NCBI GenBank assembly: GCA_964564415.1
Contig: CAZMAV010000016.1
Span: 1-64,000, forward strand
DNA length: 64,000 nt
Source: JALEFZ01 sp964564415
Lineage (GTDB): Bacteria; Bacteroidota; Bacteroidia; J057
Direction: 5' to 3'
The position numbers and the translations under genes were made by a program. Shown here piece after piece: positions 17,931-26,475 of this stretch. Below the pieces are notes generated by a model, which worked only from the letters and a program-made list of their open reading frames with translations, was not told the DNA's origin and searched no databases. Position 1 is the stretch's first letter. Each line of letters opens with the position of its first letter.

Positions 17931-19016
17931 CTATAGCGAACAAGGAGTCTCGGGTTCCGGCCTTCCATTGAGGTTGAGAAGAAATTCTCCGCAGGGACTA
18001 AGCCGACCGATGGCCGACTCAATGGAAATTCCCCCAAAAAGACCCAGCATAATGGCTTCCTCCGGCCCTTCAATGTTGGTATATTGAGGGCGTACTGTGT
18101 TGAAATCTGTGAAACTGGGGCTGTTGATTCTGCGATAATTGGCCAGGTCGCGATCCATGCCTGTCACTTCAAACCTAAGGGCCCTCGGCAAATCCTTAGG
18201 TTCACCCTGGCAGCCATTCTGGTCTGTTACATTATACGTGTAGACCGAAGAAGGCTCTATGTTCATATCAGCGAGAAAACCTCGCAGCACCTCACCCGCG
18301 CTAAACTCGTAACACCGATTTGAAGAACCTGTACCATCCGTACAGCCTACGTTTTGGGTAAAGATTCCCGTAGGACCGAAGACGGCGGTTTTGGGAATTC
18401 CATTTTCCTCGTAGTCCAGGAAAACCCTTACTTCCAAGCCCCTGGCAGGCTGCTCACTGCCCAGGCTAAACTTGAGGGGATACTCATTTTCGAGCATGGT
18501 CTGTATCAGGCAACGACTCCCACCAGGACCCGGGCGATGGTTGCGATTGGGATTGCGAAAGGTCACCTTGTCTGGAATGGTGGTCTGCGAAGTGAGCAGG
18601 AAATCGGGATCATCTCCCCTGCGAATTTCCAGGCTGTAGGTCTCCCCGGTCTCCAAAGCCGTGCTGCCTTTGGTATCTATGCGATAAAGGGTGGTGTAGG
18701 GAAAAAATGCACCATCTGTGGGTTCGCGCAGGACGCTGTCCACCTGTACGGCTTGATAATTTCGGGAGGCCCCTGTAAGGCTCACTTGTAGGCCCTGCAC
18801 ACTTAGATCGTTATTTTTGGCAAACTCGCGGGCGTCCGATTCTTCCAAGAACCCCCTCGATACCCTGATATATTGGACGCTGTCAGACTGGTCGAGGATT
18901 CCGTAGACCACCCAGATGTCCTTGGGAGGCGCATTGAGGTCGATTTCAGTCGAACAAGACGGGAAAAGAAAGGAAATTGTAATAAGGACCAAAAAGCCGT
19001 GGAAAAGGAATTTCAT
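17931..19016 (-). CDS. DUF4249-like lipoprotein
   Basis: 361 aa from the Met at 19016, chosen because it gives a lipoprotein signal (MKFLFHGFLVLITISFLFP followed by SC, lipobox Cys). The body is beta-rich with DIWVVYGILDQSDSVQYIRVSRGFLE and GETYSLEIRRGDDP, the layout of DUF4249 lipoproteins, which often accompany TonB receptors in this phylum; none is adjacent here. Contains two Cys pairs in the C-terminal half (VGCTDGTGSSNRCYEF, QNGCQGE) that could form disulfides. Family call is moderate; role unknown. Confidence 0.65.
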   Translation of the reverse strand: MKFLFHGFLVLITISFLFPSCSTEIDLNAPPKDIWVVYGILDQSDSVQYIRVSRGFLEESDAREFAKNNDLSVQGLQVSLTGASRNYQAVQVDSVLREPTDGAFFPYTTLYRIDTKGSTALETGETYSLEIRRGDDPDFLLTSQTTIPDKVTFRNPNRNHRPGPGGSRCLIQTMLENEYPLKFSLGSEQPARGLEVRVFLDYEENGIPKTAVFGPTGIFTQNVGCTDGTGSSNRCYEFSAGEVLRGFLADMNIEPSSVYTYNVTDQNGCQGEPKDLPRALRFEVTGMDRDLANYRRINSPSFTDFNTVRPQYTNIEGPEEAIMLGLFGGISIESAIGRLSPCGEFLLNLNGRPEPETPCSL

Positions 19017-19213
19017 AAGTTGCAAATGTAGGGTTAAGGGGGCTTTCGGGGTGAAAATGAAATAAAATATGTAGCTTACCTGTATACAGAAGCTGCAAAG
19101 GTAGAAAATGCAAGTCAGACTTGTCTCAAGGCTAAAAATATTTTTTCTCCTGCCACAGAAAGCAAGCAATTCCTACCTTTAAAGCTAAGCAAGCTAACCC
19201 AAAACAGATCTAA

Positions 19214-20032
19214 ATGTCTACGGCAAAAAAGGATTTTAAGCGAATCACCACCCGCGTCCTGCGGACAATGAAAGAAAACGATGAAAAAATATCCATGCTG
19301 ACGGCCTATGATTTTTCCCTGGCCCGCATTGTGGATGCGGCAGGGATCGACGTCGTCCTGGTGGGTGATTCTGCTTCCAATGTCGTCCACGGCCATGAAA
19401 CTACCCTTCCCATTACCTTGGATCAGATGGTTGACCACGCCTCTTCAGTGGTAAAGGCGGTCAAGCGAGCCCTCATCGTGGTGGACCTTCCTTTCGGCAA
19501 TTACCAGGCTGATTCCAAACTGGCCCTCAAGTCTGCCATTCGGATCATGAAGGAGTCTGGGGCCCACGCCATCAAAATGGAAGGAGGAGAATTTATCATG
19601 GAATCCGTGAAGCGGGTCATCAGCGCTGGGATTCCCGTTATGGGACACCTGGGACTGATGCCTCAGTCCATTTACAAATACGGAACCTATACCGTCCGGG
19701 CCAAAGAAGAAGAAGAAGCCGACCAACTCATGACCGATGCCAAGCGCCTCGAAAAGGCAGGGGTATTTTCCATAGTTTTGGAAAAAATACCTCAACAACT
19801 GGCCGCTGAAGTGAGCAAATCCCTCCGTATACCCACCATTGGGATAGGTGCGGGACCTGGCTGCGATGGTCAGGTCCTGGTGACCCACGACATGCTGGGC
19901 ATCAACAAGGACTTTAGCCCCCGTTTTTTGAGGCGCTATGCCAATCTCTTCGATGTAATTCAGGCTGCAGTAGAAAATTACATCCAAGATGTGAAGGGCG
20001 GTGATTTTCCCACCGAAAAGGAGGCCTATTAG
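19214..20032 (+). CDS. panB: 3-methyl-2-oxobutanoate hydroxymethyltransferase
   Basis: 272 aa, full length. Conserved PanB segments: MLTAYDFSLARIVDAAGIDVVLVGDS, NVVHGHETTLPITLDQM, MKESGAHAIKMEGG, PVMGHLGLMPQS and IGIGAGPGCDGQVLVTHDMLG. It adds a hydroxymethyl group from methylene-tetrahydrofolate to 2-oxoisovalerate to make ketopantoate, the first step of pantothenate and CoA synthesis, in the cytoplasm. Divergent from the lipoprotein gene; 18 bp before an RluA-type gene, probably the same transcript. panC and panD are not in the window. Confidence 0.97.
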   Translation: MSTAKKDFKRITTRVLRTMKENDEKISMLTAYDFSLARIVDAAGIDVVLVGDSASNVVHGHETTLPITLDQMVDHASSVVKAVKRALIVVDLPFGNYQADSKLALKSAIRIMKESGAHAIKMEGGEFIMESVKRVISAGIPVMGHLGLMPQSIYKYGTYTVRAKEEEEADQLMTDAKRLEKAGVFSIVLEKIPQQLAAEVSKSLRIPTIGIGAGPGCDGQVLVTHDMLGINKDFSPRFLRRYANLFDVIQAAVENYIQDVKGGDFPTEKEAY

Positions 20033-20050
20033 GATTTACCTGAATTTTTC

Positions 20051-20719
20051 ATGGATATTCTCTACGAAGACAATCATCTCATAGCTGTTTCCAAGCCTTT
20101 TGGCATGCCCTCCCAGGGAGATGACACCGGGGACGAAAGTGTTTTTGACTGGGTGAAGGAGTACATACGCATTACTTACAACAAACCCGGAAAGGTCTAC
20201 CTGGGACTGATTCATCGGCTGGATCGCCCCGCCGGTGGGGTCCTCGTCCTGGCCAAGACTTCCAAGGCCGCCGCACGCCTTTCCAAGCAGTTTCAGAGCC
20301 GAAAACCTCAAAAGTTCTACTGGGCCATTACAGAGAATACGCCTGATCAGCCCCACGGCGTCCTTAAGCATTACCTCAAAAAATTGCCTGGAAAAAACAT
20401 CATGAGGGCCTACGACAAGGCCGTCCACGGCAGCAAAGAGGCCCAACTGGAATACCGGGTACTCCAAATCTCCGGGCGGAGGGCCCTCCTGGAAGTAAAA
20501 CTCCTTACCGGGCGCAGGCATCAGATTCGGGTGCAGTTGGCAAGTATGGGCTGTGTCATCAAAGGAGATGTAAAATACGGCAAAAGCAGCTTCAACTTTG
20601 ACAAATCAATCTGTCTCCTGGCCCGCGAATTGACCCTGGAACACCCCACAAAAAAAGAGGACCTGACATTCACAGCTCCCCTTCCCAAAAATGAATTGTG
20701 GATGGATTTTGCGGGTTGA
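20051..20719 (+). CDS. RluA-family pseudouridine synthase
   Basis: 222 aa, single catalytic domain without an N-terminal S4 domain. Catalytic motif GLIHRLDRPAGGVLVLAKT contains the conserved Asp in HRLD; GRRHQIRVQLASMGCVIKGDVKYG is the second RluA signature. It isomerises uridine in rRNA or tRNA. The target cannot be told from sequence. Follows panB by 18 bp. Confidence 0.92.
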   Translation: MDILYEDNHLIAVSKPFGMPSQGDDTGDESVFDWVKEYIRITYNKPGKVYLGLIHRLDRPAGGVLVLAKTSKAAARLSKQFQSRKPQKFYWAITENTPDQPHGVLKHYLKKLPGKNIMRAYDKAVHGSKEAQLEYRVLQISGRRALLEVKLLTGRRHQIRVQLASMGCVIKGDVKYGKSSFNFDKSICLLARELTLEHPTKKEDLTFTAPLPKNELWMDFAG

Positions 20720-20725
20720 GGCCGC

Positions 20726-21136
20726 TTATTTTTTCTCTCCGATAAAGACGACCTTTTCTCCGCCCAATTTCTGGCGTAGCTCAAGCCTGTCTTGTTCTAC
20801 TGTGATCCCGTATTGAAGGACAGGACCGCCTTCAAGAAAGAATTCGACTTCATCCTCCCCCAAAATTTCATAATTACCCTTTTCTATAATGGCATTATTT
20901 TGAAAATCGATAGAGGTGAATTGAAAATTGCCAAACTCCCCATTGTAGGCTTCAAAGCGAAATTCAATGGAGGAGTAGGTGTTGCCGATTTCCTCCCGAC
21001 CTTCTACCAGATAAGAAGTAATGTCCCAACTGCCTTCCAGCCTACGTGCCATCACGTTTTCGGGATTGCAGGAGGACAGCAGGGCGACAAGGCCCATACA
21101 AAGAGCAAGGTTGAGTGGTAGGTAAACTCTTTTCAT
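20726..21136 (-). CDS. Small lipoprotein, lipocalin-like
   Basis: 136 aa. Signal ending LVALLSSC gives a lipobox Cys. The mature part begins RLEGSWDITSYLVEG and continues as alternating beta strands, the pattern of small lipocalin-like domains common in Bacteroidota. Convergent with the RluA-type gene (6 bp apart). Function unknown. Confidence 0.7.
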   Translation of the reverse strand: MKRVYLPLNLALCMGLVALLSSCNPENVMARRLEGSWDITSYLVEGREEIGNTYSSIEFRFEAYNGEFGNFQFTSIDFQNNAIIEKGNYEILGEDEVEFFLEGGPVLQYGITVEQDRLELRQKLGGEKVVFIGEKK

Positions 21137-21466
21137 AGCAATTCTTGATACCAGACCCTGTGCAAATATTAGGCCCTGAATCGGGTGCTGCGATATTCGG
21201 AGTATTGGGAGCTTGTAAAGTTTATCCTAAAAAATAAGTCTGTGAGCCTTGACAAAACCACAGAGGCCTGATAACCTGTTTAATACCCAGAATATTTCCT
21301 GGCAAAGGATGAAAGAGAATGGCAAATTTTTTTTAAATCAAGGAGAATATAAATTTCACTTCGATCCAATCTGAGCTATTTTTTTCAGGTTGATGGATGG
21401 GCTTAGGCTTGTCGGTTTTGCTCAAATGGGTACTTCCTCTTCCTTAACAACTTTGAAGGGCCATTA
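21137..21466. other. Gap without recognisable gene
   Basis: 330 bp, AT-rich in parts. No ORF with coding character and no convincing hairpin. It contains the promoter of the lipoprotein gene at its left edge. Confidence 0.5.
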
Positions 21467-21862
21467 CTAATTCAGTTCAAATTCGGCAATTTCCTCTATG
21501 AGAGTGAGCAGTTCTCGATTGTCGAAGGGCTTGTTCAGGTAGACATCTCCGCCACTCCCATACCCCCTGGACTTGTCCCGGTCTGTGTCCTGAGCCGTCA
21601 GGAAAATGATCTTTACATTGTAATTTTTTTCATCCTTCCTGAGGTTGCGGGCGACTTCAAAGCCGTCCATGTGGGGCATCATGACATCGAGGATGATGAG
21701 TTGGGGGGCAAAGCTTTCAACTTTTTCCAGGGCTTCCAGTCCATTGTAGGCTTTTTCCACTTCATAGCCGGCCTGATTGAGCAGGAAGTCAATGGCCAGC
21801 ACGATATTTGGCTTGTCGTCGACGATCAGGATGCGAGGGAAGGTATTGGTGGAAGTAGCCAT
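21467..21862 (-). CDS. Response regulator, receiver domain only
   Basis: 131 aa from the Met at 21862 (MATSTNTFPRILIVDDK); a start at 21910 would lie in the neighbouring kinase fragment. Asp pair VDD, phosphoacceptor Asp59 in LIILDVMMP, Thr in FLTAQD and Lys in LNKPF are intact. In this kind of locus the regulator is normally the output of the histidine kinase immediately upstream, but here that kinase is only a fragment, so the regulator is probably orphaned. Confidence 0.88.
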   Translation of the reverse strand: MATSTNTFPRILIVDDKPNIVLAIDFLLNQAGYEVEKAYNGLEALEKVESFAPQLIILDVMMPHMDGFEVARNLRKDEKNYNVKIIFLTAQDTDRDKSRGYGSGGDVYLNKPFDNRELLTLIEEIAEFELN

Positions 21863-22284
21863 ACAATGATCAATATTAAGATTTCTACCCTTCCCTTTTC
21901 CTGAACACAAAATTTTACTGCATTGGATAGTAGGTTGATGACCACTTGCATCAGGCGGTCCCGGTCTCCCTGGAAGGTGGAAATGCCAGCGGGATAATCC
22001 TCGATCAGCTCTATGCCTTTTTCTTCGCAGATGCTGTGGATGTTTTTGGCCGAAGATTTGACCACTTCGATCATAGCTACCTCACTGATGTGCCATTCGG
22101 CATGTCCGGATTCCATTTTCTCCAGGTCCAGCACCTGGTTGATGAGCCTGGGGATGCGCTCACATTCCTTGATGACAATCCCAAGGAATTCCTGTTTTTT
22201 CTCTTCGTCCAGGGCCCGGTTGTCGTGGACGATATTGGCCAGTGGGAATCCCCCAGATTTTTCCGGCTCCGGTAAACAATTGAA
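21826..22284 (-). pseudogene. Histidine kinase, internal fragment
   Basis: The open frame from 22284 reads FPLANIVHDNRALDEE...FLGIVIKECERIPRLINQVLDLEKMESG, the end of a HisKA domain, then GDRDRLMQVVINLLSNAVKF, the N-box of the ATPase domain. The H-box with the phosphorylated His is missing upstream: a TGA at 22285-22287 precedes and no sensor domain follows on. After GRVEI the frame runs straight into the response regulator start, so the ATP lid and G boxes are gone. Both ends appear deleted while the middle remains clean. It cannot be an active kinase. An assembly error is an alternative. Confidence 0.75.
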
Positions 22285-22389
22285 TCAGCGGAAAATTCAA
22301 CAGGAGGGCGAACAAAAAAGTAGGCAGCTAAGGTTCTTCCCTTCTTCATGTTTTCCATCTGGTAAATATGGACAAAAGCTTTCAGGTCT

Positions 22390-22626
22390 TTAAGACTTGT
22401 CGGCCTTTAGGGCTTTGATTTCTTTTTCAAACCAAAACCATCCGGGGTTGAGCAGGCCGATTTTGATCAGGGCATAGGGGAGACTCAAGCAAATCACACC
22501 AGTGAGGATGGACAGCCAGTAATGACTGGTCAATTGAAATTCATACATGAACCTGAAGCCAAAGGTGATGGCCAGGTAGATGACCAGGATAAGTTGGGAG
22601 ATAGGTCTGTTTATGCGAAGTTTCAT
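22390..22626 (-). CDS. Small two-helix membrane protein of the symporter locus
   Basis: 78 aa. Two hydrophobic segments (QLILVIYLAITFGFRFMYEF and WLSILTGVICLSLPYALIKI) followed by a charged tail. Lies 61 bp downstream of the sodium/solute symporter on the same strand, so likely in its operon. No family recognised; its position between symporter and kinase remnant suggests an accessory role. Confidence 0.6.
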   Translation of the reverse strand: MKLRINRPISQLILVIYLAITFGFRFMYEFQLTSHYWLSILTGVICLSLPYALIKIGLLNPGWFWFEKEIKALKADKS

Positions 22627-22687
22627 AGTAATTCTTTTAAAAAATGGCGCCCCCCCTTGGAACGCCCCTATGCTTACATAAAATCAA

Positions 22688-24445
22688 TCAGTGAGTCTGA
22701 GCTTCCCCTGCACCCCTTGGGATTCGGATGTCCTCCACCATGGTCTGAATTTCCTCTGAAGGAGGAGGAGTCATGCGGGAGATTACCAGGGTAACAGCCA
22801 GGTTGAGGAACATGCCTACCGTCCCGATTCCCTGAGCGGAGATGCCAAAGAAGTCAGAGATGATGGGCGCCTCTGTACCAAAAAGCTGTACCGAGCGCAT
22901 CATGCAGATCATGGCAATGGTGAATACCAGGCCTGAAATCATGCCACTCACTGCCCCCAGGGTATTGGTACGCTTGTCAAAGATACCCAGCAGAATGGCC
23001 GGGAAGAAGGAAGAGGCTGCCAGGCCAAAGGCAAAGGCCACCACCTCAGCCACAAATCCGGGAGGATTCATCCCTGCCAGTCCGGCCCCTACGACAGCTA
23101 CAGCCGCAGCGATCCTCGCATAGAGGAGTTCTTGCTTGTCGGAGATATTGGGCATGAAGGTCTTCTTCAAAAGGTCGTGAGAAATAGAGGTCGAAATGAC
23201 AAGAAGCAGGCCTGCAGCGGTAGAAAGGGCAGCGGCCAGTCCACCCGCGACCACCAGGGCTACGACCCAGGCAGGGAGATTGGCAATCTCGGGATTGGCC
23301 AGTACGATGATATCCTTGTCGGGATTGAATTCATTGCCTTGCCAGCCATTGGCGGCGGCCAAGGCTATTCCTTCTTCGCTCTTGTCGTTGTAGTACTGGA
23401 TAATGCCATCTCCATTTTTGTCTTCCATGGAAATGAGGTCTGCTTCGCTCCACTTGTTGACCCAGGCAGGAGCATCTCCATAGGCCACTCCATTTATACT
23501 GTCGATCATATTGGCACGGGCAAAGGCAGCAACCGCAGGAGCTGTGGTGTAAAGAAGGGCAATGAATACCAGGGCATAACCCGCCGACTTTCGCGCATCA
23601 GATACCTTGGGTACCGTAAAGAAACGGACAATTACGTGGGGAAGTCCGGCCGTACCCAGCATCAGAGCTGCTGTGATAAAGGCCACATCAATCATGGGTT
23701 TTTTACCCTTGGTATATTCGTGAAAACCCAGGTCAGTATTGAGCTGATTTAGTTTTTCCAGGAGGGAAACCCCCTCACCCTTGAATTCGCCGACCAAACC
23801 CAACTGAGGGATGGGATTGCCTGTAATCTGAAGGGAAATGAAAATAGCAGGGACGGTAAAGGCAAAGATCAGCACACAGTATTGAGCTACCTGTGTATAG
23901 GTAATGCCCTTCATCCCCCCCAATACCGCATAGAAGAATACGATGCCGATGCCAATCAATACTCCCGTCTCGAAGTCTACCTCCAAAAAGCGAGAGAAGG
24001 CCACACCTACCCCTTTCATTTGTCCCACTACGTAGGTAAAGGAAACAAAGAGGGTACAGATGATAGCAACCAATCGGGCTACATTAATCCGAGCATTGGG
24101 ATTTTTGCCAGAGTAGCGGGTACCAATGAAGTCAGGTACGGTAAATTGACCAAACTTCCTGAGATAAGGGGCCAGCAGCAAGGCCAGCAATACATATCCT
24201 CCGGTCCATCCCATGAGGTAAGCACCTCCGTCATAGCCCATAAAGGCGATCAATCCCGCCATGGAGAGGAAGGAGGCCGCAGACATCCAGTCAGCAGCAG
24301 TAGCCATGCCATTGGCGAGGGGAGAGACACCTCCGCCGGCAACGTAAAAGTCCTTGGTGGAGGAGGCACGAGACCAGATGGCGATCCCGATGTAGATGGC
24401 GAACGTAAGGCCCACCATGACCAGCGTCCATATTTGTTGATCCAT
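22688..24445 (-). CDS. Sodium:solute symporter (acetate/carboxylate permease type)
   Basis: 585 aa, about 13 membrane helices, full length for the SSS family. WSRASSTKDFYVAGGGVSP and ANGMATAADWMSAASFLSMAGLIAF are the classic N-terminal SSS signature of ActP-like transporters. A soluble loop with DKNGDGIIQYYNDKSEEG sits in the middle (EF-hand-like acidic stretch, DKNGDGIIQ). With the DUF4212 protein upstream it matches the two-part VC_2705-type symporters next to acetyl-CoA synthetase genes. It imports a small carboxylate with Na+. Apparently intact although three neighbours are broken. Confidence 0.9.
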   Translation of the reverse strand: MDQQIWTLVMVGLTFAIYIGIAIWSRASSTKDFYVAGGGVSPLANGMATAADWMSAASFLSMAGLIAFMGYDGGAYLMGWTGGYVLLALLLAPYLRKFGQFTVPDFIGTRYSGKNPNARINVARLVAIICTLFVSFTYVVGQMKGVGVAFSRFLEVDFETGVLIGIGIVFFYAVLGGMKGITYTQVAQYCVLIFAFTVPAIFISLQITGNPIPQLGLVGEFKGEGVSLLEKLNQLNTDLGFHEYTKGKKPMIDVAFITAALMLGTAGLPHVIVRFFTVPKVSDARKSAGYALVFIALLYTTAPAVAAFARANMIDSINGVAYGDAPAWVNKWSEADLISMEDKNGDGIIQYYNDKSEEGIALAAANGWQGNEFNPDKDIIVLANPEIANLPAWVVALVVAGGLAAALSTAAGLLLVISTSISHDLLKKTFMPNISDKQELLYARIAAAVAVVGAGLAGMNPPGFVAEVVAFAFGLAASSFFPAILLGIFDKRTNTLGAVSGMISGLVFTIAMICMMRSVQLFGTEAPIISDFFGISAQGIGTVGMFLNLAVTLVISRMTPPPSEEIQTMVEDIRIPRGAGEAQTH

Positions 24446-24493
24446 TTTTTCTGAGTTTTGAGTAGTGAGTTGTTAAGCACAAAGGGGTAGAGC

Positions 24494-24706
24494 CTACTTT
24501 TCGTCCACGTCGTACTTCTTGTCCAGGCGATTCATCAAAATCACATAGGCAAAAATCAATAAGACAAAGACATAAATCGCTCCTTGCTGGGCCCACCAAA
24601 AGCTCTTGCCCATGATGCCGAAGCCGTAAGAGACCATGAACCAGATGCCCAGCAGTATGCCCAGATAGGTCAGGTTGGTCCTCCAGTATTTTTTCAAATC
24701 CTTCAT
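24494..24706 (-). CDS. DUF4212 small subunit of the sodium/solute symporter
   Basis: 70 aa, two membrane helices (YLGILLGIWFMVSYGFGIMG and AIYVFVLLIFAYVILMNRLD). DUF4212 proteins are nearly always encoded just upstream of ActP-like symporters, as here (48 bp), and are thought to be an accessory subunit. Confidence 0.88.
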   Translation of the reverse strand: MKDLKKYWRTNLTYLGILLGIWFMVSYGFGIMGKSFWWAQQGAIYVFVLLIFAYVILMNRLDKKYDVDEK

Positions 24707-24829
24707 AATAGTTCCTTTTAGTTCGTTGAGAGTAAATGATATGTTTAAATTAAGATAGTAAATAATCGAGATATTTATATACTTTCGAGTAAAAAAATAC
24801 CCCTCTCCTTTCTACAAAAATACGTGCAA

Positions 24830-25483
24830 TTAAATCCTGAAAAGATCTGACGCCTCGGGGCTACCCAGCTCCTGGGTTCCTGCCCATCTTTGGTACTCAC
24901 CGCTGACCTTGAGGTTGTGGCCCTCGATAAACCAATTGGCACCCGCTCTAAATTGATAGGAGTTGCTGGTTTCGAAGTCTTCAAAGGCTTCCATTCGCGA
25001 GGCCCATCAAAAACACCGAAAATTAAGGGTTGATTGATTGTTGAGGCGAGAAATACCATTCCAGTAGTGAAGCCCTCCCCCTACATTCAACAACCCCTTG
25101 AATACCGTAATGTCAGCCCATGTATCATGCATGAAAAAGCATCCGTTGCCACTCGCTGAGGGAAGAGGAGCAGCTGTAGTCATTTCTTTGGTCCTTAGAT
25201 TGTTGACCCCAAAGTGAGTCAGGATGAGGAACCTTTCATTGATTTTGGCAAAGGCCAAAAAACGCGAGCGGCGAAGACGGAAGTCTACCTGAACCCCAGA
25301 AAAGGTGGCCCAGGTTTGATGCCAGGTAAGAAAACGAAGATATTTGGTCCCCTCGTCATTCAACGTGATCTTCAGCCCTCCCTCATAGTCCGGCGAATAA
25401 GGCGAATACTGAGCCTTAGCTGCCAGGCTGACAAAGCAAGCCACAAGCAGCATTAATGCGGTTCTGTAAATGGTTCTAGTCAT
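24830..25483 (-). pseudogene. Outer-membrane porin, internally deleted
   Basis: The Met at 25483 opens a signal peptide (MTRTIYRTALMLLVACFVSL) and porin strands through HYWNGISRLNNQSTLNF. There the frame reads RCF and an in-frame TGA (25007-25009), then continues in the same frame for 58 codons as a porin C-terminus (YQFRAGANWFIEGHNLKVSGEYQ) ending at 24830. Related porins are much longer, so the central barrel is missing. In-frame continuation across the join indicates a deletion rather than two genes. It sits just upstream of DUF4212 in the same orientation. Confidence 0.75.
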
Positions 25484-25910
25484 GAGTCGCATTGACGATG
25501 TGATCAATGTGGCAGGACACCGCCTTTCAACTGCCGAAATGGAAGAGGTCGTCGCTTCTCATCCTGCCGTGGCGGAGTGCGCTGTGATCGGGGTGGGGGA
25601 TGAACTCAAAGGCCAACTTCCCGTGGGCTTTGTCGTCAAGAAAGAAGGAATAGAAATGGAGGAAAAGGAACTGGAGCGGGAACTGGTTCAGTTGGTCAGG
25701 GCACAGGTTGGACCTATTGCCTGCTTCAAGCGCTGCCTCAGCGTGGATCGCCTTCCCAAGACGCGTTCGGGAAAAATTCTTCGCAAAACCATGCGCTTTA
25801 TCGCTGATGGCAAGGACTATGCCCTACCTTCCACCATTGAAGATCCCGCCGTCTTGGGGGAGATTTCAGCAGCAATGAAAAAGGGAAGGGTAGGAGGAGG
25901 AGTAAAATAA
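25470..25910 (+). pseudogene. Acetyl-CoA synthetase, C-terminal fragment
   Basis: 146 codons. SRIDDVINVAGHRLSTAEMEEV and the C-terminal LPKTRSGKILRKTMR (with the acetylatable Lys) are the last domain of acetyl-CoA synthetase (Acs). The ~500-residue ATP/acetate-binding part is absent: an in-frame TAA lies directly upstream and the fragment begins within the start of the divergent porin gene. The C-domain alone cannot make acetyl-CoA. With the symporter it marks a former acetate-uptake locus. A hairpin follows at 25931. Confidence 0.85.
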
Positions 25911-25930
25911 AAATACCAGTATACAAGCAT

Positions 25931-25957
25931 GAGCCACCCTCAAATTGGAGGTGGCTC
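25931..25957 (+). terminator. Terminator-like hairpin after the acs fragment
   Basis: GAGCCACC and GGTGGCTC form a perfect 8-bp stem with an 11-nt loop, followed by a loose T-rich run. Could serve both the acs fragment and the remnant on the minus strand. Confidence 0.6.
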
Positions 25958-25978
25958 ATTTCAATTTACCCTTTAGGA

Positions 25979-26137
25979 TTATTTCCTCACTACGGTAAGA
26001 TTGATCTCCTCATAGCGGGAGGAATTCCTGTAGGGGCTGGTTTCCACCCAAGCCCTACCATTTGTTTCAAGGGCAACTTCCCCTAATCCAGGCCAAGAAC
26101 CTACAAGGCAAAGCTCCAGCCCTCTCCTTACTCTGAT
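25979..26137 (-). pseudogene. C-terminal remnant of an unidentified gene
   Basis: A 52-codon open stretch ends ...GRAWVETSPYRNSSRYEEINLTVVRK then TAA. The last ~35 residues look like a real protein end, with good codon character, but a TGA stops the frame upstream and nothing before it looks coding. Not identified. It fits the decay around it; chance is possible. Confidence 0.35.
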
Positions 26138-26475
26138 TCAGAACGTCAGCTGGGCAAAGTTGGTCGGGGATTATGGGAAGTAGCCTTTGTCGTGGGGAGT
26201 TTGGGTTGTTTGAAAATCCCCTCCAGCATGGGGTAACTTCCAGGTCTATATGACCTAATATCATCTACCAAGGATGTGTAAACCAAGAAAACTCAGGACA
26301 TAAAACAGCTTTTTGCTGATGCTTGTAATTTCTCGGAAAGTTAATTTTGATAAATAGAAGCTGGCTAAAGCAAAATCGCTACCTAAATTCCCCACTTTAC
26401 TCGACCTATAACTCGACCCAAAAACAAAAAATCCTAACAAATCATTGATTTATAAGGATTTATGATTTAAAAAAG
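26138..26475. other. Gap without recognisable gene
   Basis: No gene seen. Near 26400 the octamer ACTCGACC occurs twice 12 bp apart, and the stretch just before the tRNA 3' end (about 26430-26474) is AT-rich. It could be an old integration scar beside the tRNA, but there is no integrase or clear att repeat. Confidence 0.4.

Noticed and set aside
26395..26475. Possible phage attachment scar next to the tRNA 3' end
   Set aside because: Only a doubled octamer is seen; no repeated tRNA tail and no integrase in the window.
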